Source: Romanomermis culicivorax (taxonomy: Eukaryota; Nematoda; Enoplea; Mermithida; Mermithidae). From it: a stretch of 64,000 nt of DNA. The position numbers and the translations under genes were made by a program. Location: assembly GCA_963922205.1 (NCBI GenBank), contig CAWUHX010000061.1:767597-831596 (forward strand), read 5' to 3'. Under the pieces are notes generated by a model that had not been told where the DNA came from, searched no databases, and was given only the letters and a program-made list of their open reading frames with translations. Positions 1 through 12,600 of this stretch are shown here, piece by piece. Positions within the stretch are counted from its first letter, which is position 1. Each line of letters starts with the position of its first letter.

Positions 1-294
1 TGTCCACTACGCTACACATTCTCCTTTTTCCGGTTTAGAGATACTCGAAGTAGAAGTAATTTGATATCGGCGAAGAAAAAAGTATGGGAAAAAAATCTAC
101 ACAAACAGGTTTCGTCCATTCTGGGCGAGTATACAGTGTATCCCAAAATTTTTTTCTCAGAAAAGTTTGTAGATGCAGCCTGCGGTACAGAGTACTATCA
201 ACAGACAAAATTTCATACGCATAGCTACGAATTTTTATGGATCTATTGAATTTAAAACCTATAGAAAAAATTTCAAGAATAATTTTGAACGGCG

Positions 295-466
295 GACTGA
301 TTTTTTAAGATTGACAAAAATTAGTACTGTATCGTCAAAATCGTCCACGCAAAGCTTTTGCTGATTGTTCTCAAACTTCCACCGTTTGGCAAAAAGTCTA
401 GAAAATTGAACAGTATTTGCTTTCCAGTTTCACTGTCTAGCAGCATTCCGCGAGAAATAGGCTATA
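295..466 (+). repeat. Degenerate copy of the 250-bp MITE (family A)
   Basis: The stretch resembles the better copies at 17208, 17628, 34804 and 40100. It keeps the central AGTACTG...CGTCAAAATCGT block and an end resembling TTTGCTTTCCACTTTCA...GACTATA, but it has many substitutions and a poor left end. It is read as an old, decayed insertion. No ORF is carried. Confidence 0.45.
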
Positions 467-3400
467 TATCACTTGATTTGCGACGATACTGATTGAGCAT
501 GAAATCAAATTTTGATTTCTCGCAAAAAGATCGATCGCTAAGTTCTATACACTTTCTATAGAATATGAAATAATCCGAACAACAATAAAATCATTTATTT
601 AGCGTCAAAGATTCGCAAAGCATGAAAATCTAATTCCGGCGTTGATCTGGCTATCAAATAATTCTAGAGTAGATTTAAATGATCACATTTATTTAGTTTA
701 ATTTTTTTTATTTTTTCTTATTTTCAATTTTTTTTGGTTCAATGTTTTATTTAACAATTTACGATAATACAAACTTTTCGAAGCATTTTGAGAATCATTT
801 TCTATAACGAAAATCCATTGTACATAGTATGATTCAGAAAATTTCCCGAATTCGTCTTTTTCGATCAAAATTGACATGATATCTCTCAACAATCTGAATA
901 ACCGTTGCCAGAAAAGATCGAAAATTGAAGCTTCGATCAAAATCTTTCCAGAGGGTTGATCCTGATTGGATATTGTTTCTCCTAATAAAAAATGATCATC
1001 TGTGTGGAAAAGATCATTTGCGTAGGGTATAAGAAATCTTCCAAAATGAAAGTTTTGCTGGGAACAGAGTAACTTGAAGGGTTACAAAGGATGTAGTAAC
1101 ATTAAATGAACTATTTTTTAAAAATTAATGCAAGGACACAGGATTGAAATTCGACCACTTCTTTTGCGAGATGGAGAATTTCCGACCTCGACTACGATGG
1201 AAATTACCGTATGACTAATTACAGTCAATTGTTGATCAACGTTGATCAAAGGTTCTAGATATGGGAAATGGAAGAATATTTTATTAGTTTGCATAGGTGA
1301 AATCAAGTTCCACAAGGCTACAGTATGAAAATTGGGTGGAGAAGATGATACCTGCTCAAAGTCATGCTCGAACCTCGCCACCGGATGTTACAAATTTCAT
1401 CAGCAGTAACTACAGTAAATTTGGAGAGATGAGAATTTAAAATTTGTACTTGCAAATCAGGTGTTCAGTAAGTCATGTATAACGCGACCAATTTAAATAG
1501 TCAACATTGGTGACTCGCATATTCCAAAGATTTGCACCTTTAGGCATGCATATACAAAAAAGGCAGACTTCCAAAATGCAAATTTCCAAATCGAATTCCC
1601 AACAGCGTTGATTCGTCTGGTTACGAACTTTTTCGGTATACTCGAAACTTGATGCGCACAAAATTCGAACCAATTTTTAACAACAAGATTTGCTGTGGCC
1701 ATATTTGGCTCTTGTTACATCAGTTACAGTAAACACCGATAACTTGAAATTGCATTATTTCGGTACATTGAGCTTTTTTCACGTTAGAAGCCTCAACTAC
1801 AGCAAAGTTCAAGATGTACTGTCTAGCAGAAATACTGTCTACCAAAAACGTTATGAATAGCCCATAGGCATGCGAATAATGTTACACTTATCTTTCCGCC
1901 CATAGACCATATTTGCCCTGACATTTGCATAAATATGCTGTTTGCATACACCCGATCTCAGCAACAGGAAAAGATCACAAGATGCTGAGACATGCATTAG
2001 ACATAAAATTTCGAACACTATATAATATCTATTAGAATCAGTGTTCATCTCTAATGCCATATGATATACACAGTTCTGAACTTTGATGAATTTCAAGATC
2101 ATTCAGATCAGAAATGGTGCAAAATCAGATTGTCCTCCGGTGAGAAACTTTTATTATGCCAGCGAGCGTTATTGAATGTAATTTTCCACTTTTGCACGTC
2201 TGTTATGTATGCCGAGATCAGATATAGGTAAACATTCGATTGTTCAGCATATGTATGGAAATTTGGTGTAAAAAAGCCTTTAAACGAATAATTTCAGAAT
2301 TTACACTTGGACATGCCGCTTAGTAAGTAGTGGTGTAGTTAGTCTGTATGATTTTTAAAAAAAAGTTCTTTTGGCACCTGATTCGCAGATTATTCCGTTA
2401 TTCTGATCATCCAGTTGAAGTCAAAAACTTCCGATAAAAAATGCGTAGATTTCTATAAAATTCGACTTCTTTTTGCAGGATTATTGTGGTTTTATTGAGC
2501 AGAATTTAAAAAAAAAAATAGTCAGATCGGTGAACTGACAATTCACAAAAAATTTTCTTCATCTTCGACGGAAATTTTTTGGTTCAAAAGCGTGAAAATT
2601 TAATTTTCTAGCGCATTTTCACTCAATTCTAAATTTCTGTTATTATAAGGTCCATAATTATTCCGTAATACAACATGCCATTTGTCAACTTTCCATCTTC
2701 ATGCATATAATTTAGCTGCGTGATGTTGATACTCGCTACTCAATTCTGATCCCAATTATAACATATTGCTATATTTCGCGCGCCATTATATCAATTGCTC
2801 GACATCGGTAGATGTAAAATTAGACAATCATACTCCATCGACAGTGAACTGGTTACATATTGAAAATCTGGTGATTCCTGTCCCTTATTCTGTCTTTTTG
2901 TCTATGAGCATACTACAACGCTCATTTCACATAGCACGGTAATATTGTGAAAAATCAATACCGGAGAAGCTCACTATTCTGCTCATGTGGAATCGTCCAC
3001 GGGTGGGTTGTGATGCAGAGCTGTAGCATACAGGGCTTTTTTCGTTTAACGTTCCATGGCAACGCACCATCTTGTCCTGCGAATGACTAGTAGCAGTGGT
3101 TCTGTTCAAAACAGGAGTCTAATTTGTATCCAAAAAGAGTATGCAGCAGAACAGGAGCCGCAATGAATGCACATTATTTGGTCTGGATTCGAATCGTATA
3201 CATCTGCATGCCGGAAATTTCGGGGATTGGAATTAGACCTCACTCAAAAATGTGTTTGATCCCACCCCATTAAATATAAACTTTTCTTGATTGAACAAAT
3301 TGTTCATCAGTATCCGTAATTCAGAAACGTAATTTAAAAAGTAACATCTATATTTTTGGCGAAATTGTGGTTGGTGAATATTTGTGGTTAAAACTCTTGC

Positions 3401-3637
3401 TGCTGATGTATTATTTGAATACATATCCCAAGCAAAGTTCATCCGACTAAATTTAAAAAAGTATATTGTTTGAAATAGTGCCTTGATTTTCACTCGAATC
3501 CTACAAACAGCAGTGAGAATTTATAAGATTAACAGAAATGTATCTCTCTTTGTTACTTTGAAATCTCGCCTTTGGTCCATTGTAAAATCAAGAATGTTAA
3601 AATATCCAATTTCTTGAATTTACACTTGGGTGTTTGT
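467..3637. other. Non-coding stretch with nothing recognised
   Basis: About 3.2 kb of AT-rich sequence. Open frames are all under 90 codons, lack recognisable domains and are not flanked by convincing splice sites. No RNA gene or clear repeat family was recognised. Confidence 0.5.
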
Positions 3638-3870
3638 TATATGTTTATTTTTTGAAATGATCGATGCAGAGAGCTGAAATTTTAATCAAAATTATGGAAA
3701 AGCTCGTTGACCCTATTCAATAAATTTTTCCTTCTTAATATAGATTCATAAAAGACCACTCTTTTCAATAATTTCAAGATTATTGAAATTGATTTCGTGA
3801 TCTCTAGCAAGGTTGCGTTTGCCAAAACTCCGAACGCTGCATAGATCATTTCAAACTTAATGGAGTATAC
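3638..3870 (+). repeat. MITE family B, copy 1
   Basis: An element of about 235 bp whose ends are imperfect inverted repeats: TGAAATGATCGATGCA near the left end and TGCATAGATCATTTCA near the right, closing with GGAGTATA. A second copy lies at 13353-13603 and a solo left end near 34738. It has no coding capacity, so it is read as a non-autonomous DNA transposon. It ends about 450 bp before the large toxin-like ORF. Confidence 0.6.
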
Positions 3871-4323
3871 GTGATTATTTTTTCACATCCTTATAGCCCG
3901 TTTATTTTACAATGACACTCGGAACGTAGAGATATGACTTTTACAAATAAAAAACCTGCAATACACGTGAATATTCTTTTAATCAACTTTCTAAGCCAAG
4001 CTGCAACAGTCAATTTGAGAAAAAATGTTCCCAAAAGTATGTTGTTTTTTCTCTACGAAGCATCTTTTTCAGTTACGAGTTCATTTAAAAGAAATTAACT
4101 ATAGATGCTAGTTTTCCAACTTGAAATAATTCAAAAACATTTTGAGCCTTACAACGGTTCTATATTTAACTTTTTGCTTAAACATTCCAGTAGCACGAGT
4201 AAATGAACGGCCGACTAAACGTAGCTGATTAAACATTCCACTCTACTTTAGTCGAAGCGTTTTTAGTTGGAAATTTTCGTCGCTCCATCGGTTTGTTCAT
4301 TGTATAATTGAGGATAACACAAG
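3871..4323 (+). promoter_or_regulatory. Upstream region of the toxin-like gene, with two possible splice acceptors
   Basis: Two nematode-type 3' splice sites precede the ATG: TCTTTTTCAG ending at 4072 and AACATTCCAG ending at 4190. Either could receive a spliced leader or end a 5'-UTR intron. No TATA box stands out. Which site is used, if either, is inference. Confidence 0.35.
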
Positions 4324-7300
4324 ATGGTAGATTTCGTGGCAAATATAGCGGGCGAAGACTTCTACGCCTACAAATCATCAAACTTCAATCCATGGGATGG
4401 AAGCAGTCTGAGGACCAAGTTGGAAATATGGGCTCATAAAAATAAGATCAACAATTTGAATCAAGTCAATAATTTATTGGTGCATTACTTTTTTGGAGCA
4501 TTATTGACGATGCCCTATACGAATGCCTATTCAGAGATCAAAATGGCAGACATTTTTTACAAGAAAACTATGTCCAGTATCAAGGTTTTGACTTTTACTA
4601 TTGATTCGGCATCTTTGCCGCAAGTAAAGGCATTTGTAATTCAAACTGGTGTTCAGCAGTCGGCTGGCGATTTCGAATTCCAACCATGTGAGATAACGTG
4701 GATGTACAATTATATAAGAAAATTGGGTGAGAACGCAATTTCATCGAAGCACTTTCTCGAAAACTTCAATTTCTACTACTTACTTGAATTCGGCCGTCCA
4801 AATAACGGGATTGAGTACGAAATTTTCACTTCGAATGGTATACTACAAATGTTCAAGTCCAATCCGAAAAGTCCATTAAGAGTGTCAGTGCAGAAAAAGG
4901 ATGTCGAATCGCTCAAGGTAGACGTTCAAATGAATGGTGATCTCGAAAATTGCGGATTCCATGTTTTACAATCATTTCCCGAACACGATTTTGATGCTCA
5001 AGTTTCCAGATTTCTTGAAGATAAAACTTCGGCATTGGATCATATAAGATCAATTTTTGAATCTTTATCCGATTGGTACATACAATATCGTACAATATTC
5101 AAAATGACTGCCAATGTAGATTCATTCTTATCATTTTGTTACGGAGCTCTAGAATATCATATAGCACAAAATTCCGACTTGGAATTGTTCAGGATGAGAC
5201 AAGATTATGGTCATACAGACGCGCTATATTTGAAATGGAGCAAACATTTAGTGACGAATGAAAATTCGCATCCTGTGATTAAGTGCGTTGTTTCAAATGA
5301 TAACGAAGTCACTCAAACTCCACATATCAGAATGCATAGTCAGGAATCTGAATCAAACCTGCCAATGTTGACATCGAAACACTCTACTATTAAAGTCGTA
5401 GTCAGTCTGACACATTTGATGCGACCTTTCGTTCAGACTCAAGAAAAAAGTTATCGTGATAGAGCATTCTCTGTTCAACAAGTCCCTGTTGAGTCTGCCC
5501 CACGAAAAAACTTTATCATAAAAATGATCGAATTGAGTCGTACTATTGATTCAGCTAGCAAAGATGCGAAAAAATATGTTGCAAGTGAAATTGAAAACTT
5601 GAAAATTTTGACTCAAACCGATAAAACAAATCATTCTATTAGCTTCCATTTACTAGGACAAATATTGGGAATTAAAGACAAAGATAACAAATCATTATTT
5701 AAAACTTTCTTCAAGCATGAGAATCCTATATCGAATCATTTCATAACAACATTTACGATAAGAGGATTGGAATCATCGACTATTGTTGTCATTAACATTT
5801 TGGAGAATGATTACGGACGAGCAAGTCTTTCGTCAATTTTCGAAGAAATTGGAAAAAGACACCCAATAATTGAAGACAAAATAATTGAAAAAGTTTTCAT
5901 GATTAATATTAGATCATCCGTGAACTTATTCCCACTACCTAGCTTTGACAAAGAATATCTATTATTCAAGAAAATAAAGTATTTTGACGGAACTATAGGC
6001 GGTCGACACGAAGAATTGCCTCATTTTGGTGTCGAGAATTTATTGAATGTTCTCGATAAAGCTAAAGAAGAAGTAATGTATGTTGAAAAGATGGAATTGT
6101 TTAGAAATTTAAAGCCACTAATAAAAAGTTCCAGTGACTTTTCGAGTATTATCCAAGGAGTTTTAACATCAAAACTCGAGTTTGATATCGACAAAATGGA
6201 TGGCAGAGTCGTTTTCAAGTTTTTTTCTCAAAGCAGAATCAACCAGATTGTAGTATTAGCGCCAGAATGGGATATAATTGACAATGTTACACACTTTGGT
6301 AAATGTGCAATGCATGCGATCCGCGGTATATTTCGAGAACTTTATGAGTCTCACAAAGATGAAAACATCACCGTTATTTCGATGGTTCACCAACATTTGG
6401 CTGATGACCAAGACACGAATATAATTCAAATCGCAAAAATTTCGAATTTGAAAGAAAGCGCGAGAAGGGTGTTAGATAGGTGTTATCCAAAATATACTGG
6501 GCGACAGAAGAGAGCAATATCCGATTGTTTCTATGTTCGGTACAGTAGACCAGACGACATGATAGAACTTCAAGAAGTAGGCTCTGTAACTGGAAGTGTC
6601 AAGACGCTGAATAGCCAACAGATGGCTGGTGTCAATGAAATGGCTGAACCACAACCGGGGCCTTCAGGGCTGCAGAGACAACCGAGTCTAACCTCCATTG
6701 ATGGTGCCGAGAGTCGAGCAGGGCCACCCATTAGCGAAAATGTGAGACAAAAAATGAAAAGCGCTTATAACCGAATCATACAAAAAAGCGTAAGCCAAAT
6801 GTCTCTTGTGAGCACAAGTCCCACTGTGAGCAACTTTTTGAGATTTTTTCCACAAGACTTGACCACTGCCAAAAAACGAGCTTTTCAAAGTCATAGGGAC
6901 AGAATGTTCAAAATTTTGAAGGCCTATATGTACTCCAGGATGGGTAGCAACATTGTAGCTGGTTTTATAAACAAAGATTACGCAATGGTTGGTATAAACG
7001 TAGGTCTCTTGTCGACCACTGCTTTGCCATATTTCACAAGGTCATTGCTGAAGAAAGGCGAAACACTGTTGGGTGCTGGTCGATTATTTGCCGGCGTTAG
7101 CAGAGTTGGTGCAGCAATAACCGCGCCTAGAGTTGGAATTATGGGTCTCGTGATCTACAGTCTTGTAGACAATGCAGGTCGACACAAATCTGGTAATGAG
7201 GAGGCCTTAGTTAGCGTGATCGGCGATTCCCTTATATTATCATTTGAATTGACGTCTATCGGGCTACAAATCGCCGGCAAATTTTTTACGAAGTTCATGT

Positions 7301-9573
7301 TAGTGGCGTCAGTAGTCAATCCCATCGTTGTATTAGTCACAACTTTTATTTTTATCGGCATCGATATATATCTGGCTGTCCGAACTGTTGACAAAATGGA
7401 CGAAATTATACCCCTCAGTTCCCGGGAAAAAGTAGACCTAGGAGTGATGGCTTTCTTCCATGTCGACCATAGACACCTAGAAAATTTACGTAGGAGTAAA
7501 ATCCACAATATCAATACTGCCATCAATGTGATGGACATTTTTCAACAAAGCAACGGCAGTGTTAAATATACGTTCAGACCAAGGACTCGTTCAAATAGTC
7601 GCGACGAAACCGTTTTCTACGAAGACAATGTATTGAATTTACGTACCAACTCAACATTAATTAGTCGAGTGTGGCCTAACCCGATTGTAGGTATGCACGT
7701 TGTGGCTATGGACGACGAATACGCTCACCTCAACGATAATCAAGGCGACAAAAGATCGGTTTTTAGTTGTAAAGACATGATTGGCTTCAATAATGATAAT
7801 GCCCATCCAAATGCTACCCAAGTTATAGTAAATTTGGGTGATGGACATGATACGGCCTATGGATTCAAAGATGCTGCTGATCACATCTTCATCCTCGGCA
7901 ATGGTAACAAATTTGTCGAGGGTGGCAATGGGATAGATAACTTTGTGCTGTCTGGGGATCAATGGACCGTTGGACAGTTATACGGAGTCGGTGGTTTGAA
8001 TATGGTCAATATGACGCTTTATGCCATGGATAAAGATATCCATATTAACATGACAGAAAACTACGGCTACATTTCGAACATCCACCAGAAAAAGCCGGAT
8101 GCAGGAAATTCACTTCTAATCAGCAATATTCAAGAATTCATCGGCCGCGAAAAAGCAGCAGATAAAATTAGTTGTTCTTGCGACACCAGGACAATATATT
8201 TGAAGGGCGGTCGAAGTGAAGAGAACATGGACAAAATCTATTTTGGAAAGAGCTGTAATTATTCAACTAAAATTATCTTGACTCCACCCGTACTGGTCAA
8301 TAATTCCGAATCGACCAAAGGAGTTTTTCATTATATAGTAGAAGATAAAGTTGGCCTATCTGAAATCCAGCTCCCCAAACAAAATACCACGACAGAGCAC
8401 GATTTTCTTTTCAACATTGAAATTTTAGATTTAGTGGACATGAATATTGATAGGTCAAATGGTAGAAGTGACCTCAGTATGTCGGTAGAAGCAGACCACG
8501 ATGATAATACAGGTCCAAAGATGTTTCACCTAATTATCAAGAATATAAATCACAACTTGATGTTTTTGTTCAATGATTTTGCATTGATGGCAATTGTTGG
8601 TGACACTGGTTATGTAAACCAGACGACACACAAAACTGTTGATAACATTTTGGCTCATTATCCAGAAGCTGCGGATCGATTGGGCCTTTCAATGCGGGTC
8701 CATTCGCTAAAGTCTAAAGCTATTGTTATTATGGGTCATTCCAAAATTGACACAAAAAGTGAAATTCATAGCAACCTTGCATTGGTCAATACTTTGAAAA
8801 ATGATCCCAAGACGACTAGTCACTTAGTTGGTTGCACTATGAAGAGCATTTACATGCTCATGTGTACACAAGATGGTTCCAATGACTTGCCCCGCACAGC
8901 CGCGGTGATAATTCACAACTATTTTCTGACTCCAAATAGTAACAACATACTATTCACGTCCGGTTTTGATGAGGCAGTAGCCAAGATTGCCAAAACTAGA
9001 CCTACATTTAAGCTCGAAGTTTCTGGAAATGATCTGTTGGTTAACGTTACCATCAAGGAAGATAATGCTAATAGATATATAACCAAAATTGTGATCAAAG
9101 ATGCTCTAGTAGAAGAGCATTACAAAAAATTAATTATCGCTCGTCGTAGGCCAATGTTCATCATCAAAAATAATGAGGGTTCCTTTCAACTGGTACCGAA
9201 ATCTCTCGAATATAATGAAACGTCTGTAATGGTCACAGAATATCAAATCGAGCCTCATATGAATATTATAGTCAATCACCCTATTGGAGCGTATACTTTT
9301 CTAAAGAGTGGCGTGAACTTGATCATCAGCAACACATTGGATACAAATTCCCACGATCATTTGTACATAATGGTTACTCTAATCGGTTTTTACGGAAGTC
9401 AAGATATGTTAACGTTGACGATAAACTTCAAAGATCGAGATTTAGTGTTGGCCGGCCATATTGATGCTATCAATTCAGCCGCCGATTTTCATTTTACATT
9501 AATGGACAGCTCCAACGATCATACCGATTATAGTATACCAGATTATGACGAAAGTGAAGAGTATACAGGATAA
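4324..9573 (+). CDS. Large toxin-like protein with Tcd/MARTX-type pore region and RTX-like stretch
   Basis: A single uninterrupted frame of 1749 codons. Residues 1 to about 720 are not recognised. A basic RQKR tetrapeptide at 727-730 looks like a furin-type cleavage site and is followed by a Ser/Gln/Pro-rich linker. Residues about 880-1060 alternate small hydrophobic segments, the strongest at about 991-1020, and end in a YLAVRTVDKMDEII...SSREKVDLG motif like the close of the TcdA/TcdB and MARTX pore-forming region. Residues about 1170-1213 are Gly/Asn/Asp-rich (LGDGHD, GGNGIDNF), like degenerate RTX calcium-binding repeats. The rest is unrecognised beta-rich sequence with many N-glycosylation sequons. 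No N-terminal signal peptide, glucosyltransferase or C80 protease motif was seen. There are no introns, but base composition is host-like and a poly(A) signal follows, so it is read as a resident nuclear gene, probably of bacterial ancestry. The ATG at 4324 is the first in the frame. Whether the protein is toxic is unknown. Confidence 0.6.
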   Translation: MVDFVANIAGEDFYAYKSSNFNPWDGSSLRTKLEIWAHKNKINNLNQVNNLLVHYFFGALLTMPYTNAYSEIKMADIFYKKTMSSIKVLTFTIDSASLPQVKAFVIQTGVQQSAGDFEFQPCEITWMYNYIRKLGENAISSKHFLENFNFYYLLEFGRPNNGIEYEIFTSNGILQMFKSNPKSPLRVSVQKKDVESLKVDVQMNGDLENCGFHVLQSFPEHDFDAQVSRFLEDKTSALDHIRSIFESLSDWYIQYRTIFKMTANVDSFLSFCYGALEYHIAQNSDLELFRMRQDYGHTDALYLKWSKHLVTNENSHPVIKCVVSNDNEVTQTPHIRMHSQESESNLPMLTSKHSTIKVVVSLTHLMRPFVQTQEKSYRDRAFSVQQVPVESAPRKNFIIKMIELSRTIDSASKDAKKYVASEIENLKILTQTDKTNHSISFHLLGQILGIKDKDNKSLFKTFFKHENPISNHFITTFTIRGLESSTIVVINILENDYGRASLSSIFEEIGKRHPIIEDKIIEKVFMINIRSSVNLFPLPSFDKEYLLFKKIKYFDGTIGGRHEELPHFGVENLLNVLDKAKEEVMYVEKMELFRNLKPLIKSSSDFSSIIQGVLTSKLEFDIDKMDGRVVFKFFSQSRINQIVVLAPEWDIIDNVTHFGKCAMHAIRGIFRELYESHKDENITVISMVHQHLADDQDTNIIQIAKISNLKESARRVLDRCYPKYTGRQKRAISDCFYVRYSRPDDMIELQEVGSVTGSVKTLNSQQMAGVNEMAEPQPGPSGLQRQPSLTSIDGAESRAGPPISENVRQKMKSAYNRIIQKSVSQMSLVSTSPTVSNFLRFFPQDLTTAKKRAFQSHRDRMFKILKAYMYSRMGSNIVAGFINKDYAMVGINVGLLSTTALPYFTRSLLKKGETLLGAGRLFAGVSRVGAAITAPRVGIMGLVIYSLVDNAGRHKSGNEEALVSVIGDSLILSFELTSIGLQIAGKFFTKFMLVASVVNPIVVLVTTFIFIGIDIYLAVRTVDKMDEIIPLSSREKVDLGVMAFFHVDHRHLENLRRSKIHNINTAINVMDIFQQSNGSVKYTFRPRTRSNSRDETVFYEDNVLNLRTNSTLISRVWPNPIVGMHVVAMDDEYAHLNDNQGDKRSVFSCKDMIGFNNDNAHPNATQVIVNLGDGHDTAYGFKDAADHIFILGNGNKFVEGGNGIDNFVLSGDQWTVGQLYGVGGLNMVNMTLYAMDKDIHINMTENYGYISNIHQKKPDAGNSLLISNIQEFIGREKAADKISCSCDTRTIYLKGGRSEENMDKIYFGKSCNYSTKIILTPPVLVNNSESTKGVFHYIVEDKVGLSEIQLPKQNTTTEHDFLFNIEILDLVDMNIDRSNGRSDLSMSVEADHDDNTGPKMFHLIIKNINHNLMFLFNDFALMAIVGDTGYVNQTTHKTVDNILAHYPEAADRLGLSMRVHSLKSKAIVIMGHSKIDTKSEIHSNLALVNTLKNDPKTTSHLVGCTMKSIYMLMCTQDGSNDLPRTAAVIIHNYFLTPNSNNILFTSGFDEAVAKIAKTRPTFKLEVSGNDLLVNVTIKEDNANRYITKIVIKDALVEEHYKKLIIARRRPMFIIKNNEGSFQLVPKSLEYNETSVMVTEYQIEPHMNIIVNHPIGAYTFLKSGVNLIISNTLDTNSHDHLYIMVTLIGFYGSQDMLTLTINFKDRDLVLAGHIDAINSAADFHFTLMDSSNDHTDYSIPDYDESEEYTG

Positions 9574-9598
9574 ATAGTGTTGAAGTAATTTTGAATTG

Positions 9599-9604
9599 AA
9601 TAAA
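9599..9604 (+). terminator. Poly(A) signal AATAAA of the toxin-like gene
   Basis: A perfect AATAAA starts 26 nt after the stop codon of the 1749-codon ORF. The short 3' UTR is typical of nematode genes and argues that the gene is transcribed as eukaryotic mRNA rather than being bacterial contamination. Confidence 0.65.
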
Positions 9605-12600
9605 GAAATAATCGTATGAAATTTTCATGTTCATGAGTCAAAGCCTGACTCCGTCACGCTAGGTTAAGAGCAATTTACTATAAAAAAATTTTGTGACACA
9701 CTTTCTGAGAAGTTCAAATTCGAGGCCGCGGGTTATCGAGATTGAACTAGGAAAGTGACAAAGGTCGCGAGAAATTCATTTCACCTTCTATGACATATCA
9801 GCCTAGCAGGTTTGAATAACATGCTGCATAAAGTTTGAAAGAACATTCACTTCTGTGTAAGAGCATTCCTTCTTTATGCGTATCAATACTGCAGAAAATA
9901 CGAAGATTTCAAAGTTTGACCCTGAATACGTATTTTTCAATTTTTGAGAGAAAAGCCGGACGGTATGGTTTTTAGCGCATAAAGTTACCTCATATGTATT
10001 AAATTTCGAGGGTACCTTAGTTTTTGATCTGTGCAGCTCGCTGTTCAACAAAGATTAATTTTCTTGTCGAAGTAAAAGTACAAGTATCACAGATGCATTT
10101 TTCTGAGAAGTTCGATTTTGTCTGTAATAAGTTAATGTAATCATCATAACTTAAAATCCCTTATTTTGAGCATTGTCACATGCTGAGTATCATGACGGCA
10201 TTCATTTTTATGTTAAAAGTTAAAATAGTTACAGTACACTATACTCCGACTTTTTTTAGCAGTTTTCAGTGTATTTACATGAGATTCAAAATATCATAGT
10301 TTGGGACAGAGCTATTTCTGTAGTGAAATGCTCATCAAATTTTACGTAAACAATATTTCTAAACCTTTTTGCGCTACACATTTCAAACATAGATGCAAGA
10401 AATTTGAGTCTCCTTTGAGTACTTAGCCCCACCGCTGGATAATATCTTTATGTCTGCAGTCAAATAGTTCAACCTATATTAAAGTTTCAATCTGATTCCC
10501 GTACCTCTTCGGGAGCTTACATGTTTTTGTATACGAATTAATCATCGGGTTTTAAGAACCTCCAAGCAACCTTACCAGATAGGTTATAAGGAGTAATGTG
10601 GATCAAAGTCCTGGTACTTTCATTGATTCAGCTTTGACAGTAGCTCAATTTCTCATCAGTCAATACAAGAGGAAGTTCTTACACCATTAGCCATAACTAA
10701 ATTTTTCAAATCAGCATTATACGATTAGAATCAATACTCGTATTGTGCATGCATGGATCAAATCCACATGAATAATTCACATGAAACGGTCAAATGACGG
10801 ATTAATTATTCTGGTTTTTAAAGGAATGCATTGTGATTTTTGTTGCATTCAAATCCAACTGGTCATTTACATGTTCATATGGTCTCGAATCAAACTAGTG
10901 TAGTTGATACTTTCAAGTTAACTACTCATGATTTATACCCCGATGTTCTCATACACTCACTAAAAAAGTAATTCTCTCTGCAGATGAAATTTATTTTTCA
11001 TTAGCTTAATCTATTTTTTTATTATAACTTCAATGATGAAACAGTAGCAGCTGGAACGAAATTTGGTGCAAATTAAATTTTTACATTAATATTACAAAAC
11101 TAGGACCATTATGAGTTTTGAACTATTCATTATTTTTGAGAATTTCGTGCTTACGTATAGTCAGTGAAGTAAGTGATGACGGTAGCATTAGGAATTGCGT
11201 TAGAAGCCCTGGAATCATCGCGAAATTAGATAACGCAATATAATTAAATATAATTTGGCTTCGAATCCCGATTCTTTCAACGAATGACGTATATGTATTG
11301 ATAATATAGGAACGAGTTTCAAATGTGAAATACCTCTGGCCGTATGTCTAGAAACTTTTGAGAGATCAAGCAATTTATTGGCTTTGATTCAACTCCAAAA
11401 TAAAGCATGTTCCCCCAAATTATCGCAATTTTTTCATATTAGACGTCTTTATGGCTAATTTTTTGCCTTTTGTGTTCGTGTGATGATCTCTTCAGTGATC
11501 AACATTTATAGCAACACTGTACATTAATCTATTACTGCCTGTGGAGTTGGAAAATCAGTTGCAGTTTTCTTCCATAGCAACAGTTGACTGTCGGTCTTTG
11601 CCGATGTACCTTTAGCATCGGGCTCAGGCCGTTAGAGGCAACTAATTGTTCAGCTCTGGACATTTCTCATGGTGTTTTAGTAGTAAAACAGGCAGGACTA
11701 TTGCAGATGCCTCAGCAAACACAATAGGGTGTGTTGCATGAAAGTCTTGTAGAACTACAAGCTATAGGCGATGCATCTGCAAAAATAGGGACTTTTAGGC
11801 TAAGAGTCTTTTAAGCATCGGGACGAAGATATTGAAGTTAAAACTGGTGGAAAATAGTGCAGTAGATAAGCTACAGTTGATATCGTGAATACACTTGATT
11901 TAACATTATCCTTAACAGTTTCTAAACTTTTCCTATAGTCTATTTTTTCGAATGATTATCAGTGATGCAAAAAATGTTTATGAAAATGAAAAAGTTGCAT
12001 TATAAATCGAGATCTAATTTGAAGGGCATAATGACATGGCATATCTTTCCCCACACTTTTTCTCATTAACGTTTTGGATTTTACGTTGCTGAAGCTTTTT
12101 TGAAATAAAATGGACAATGGTATGGTTTAAAAAATATTCCAAATCATTGTCTCGACCGCTATTTTTTTTGTACTACGTCCAACGATACAAACGACCAGGT
12201 AAAAACCGTTTTTACTTGAAACTTTTTTTTTAATCAACCCATAAATTTTACGTTTTTGAATGTTTTCCAAGCTGCTCATTACACTTGAGAACTAAAATGT
12301 TCAATAGTTGTAGGGAATTCAGAGTCGCACATTCTCGAATTACCCACCCTCAAACCTATGCGGTCATTAGATCTCTAAATATTTTCAGAACACTGAGATG
12401 GTGCCCAAAAATTTTTGAAAATTGTGGCTGATTTACGAGTACTATCGTGTGGAATGCTTCTAATGACATGCTTCTCACTGGTGCCTGGTGCCACAAGATC
12501 AGATTCTGAGATCATGTTTACTCTTAATTTCCGTATTCATATTTATTGAACAGTCGTGTCTCCTTTGTAAGTTACGTAAGCATAATACAGGCTCCATATT

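Noticed and set aside
4324-9573. Bacterial contamination or endosymbiont DNA
   Set aside because: A eukaryotic poly(A) signal follows, nematode-type repeats and genes are on both sides, and base composition matches the surroundings.
11255-11272. tRNA B-box-like GGCTTCGAATCCCG
   Set aside because: No A box at the right distance and no acceptor or T-stem pairing.
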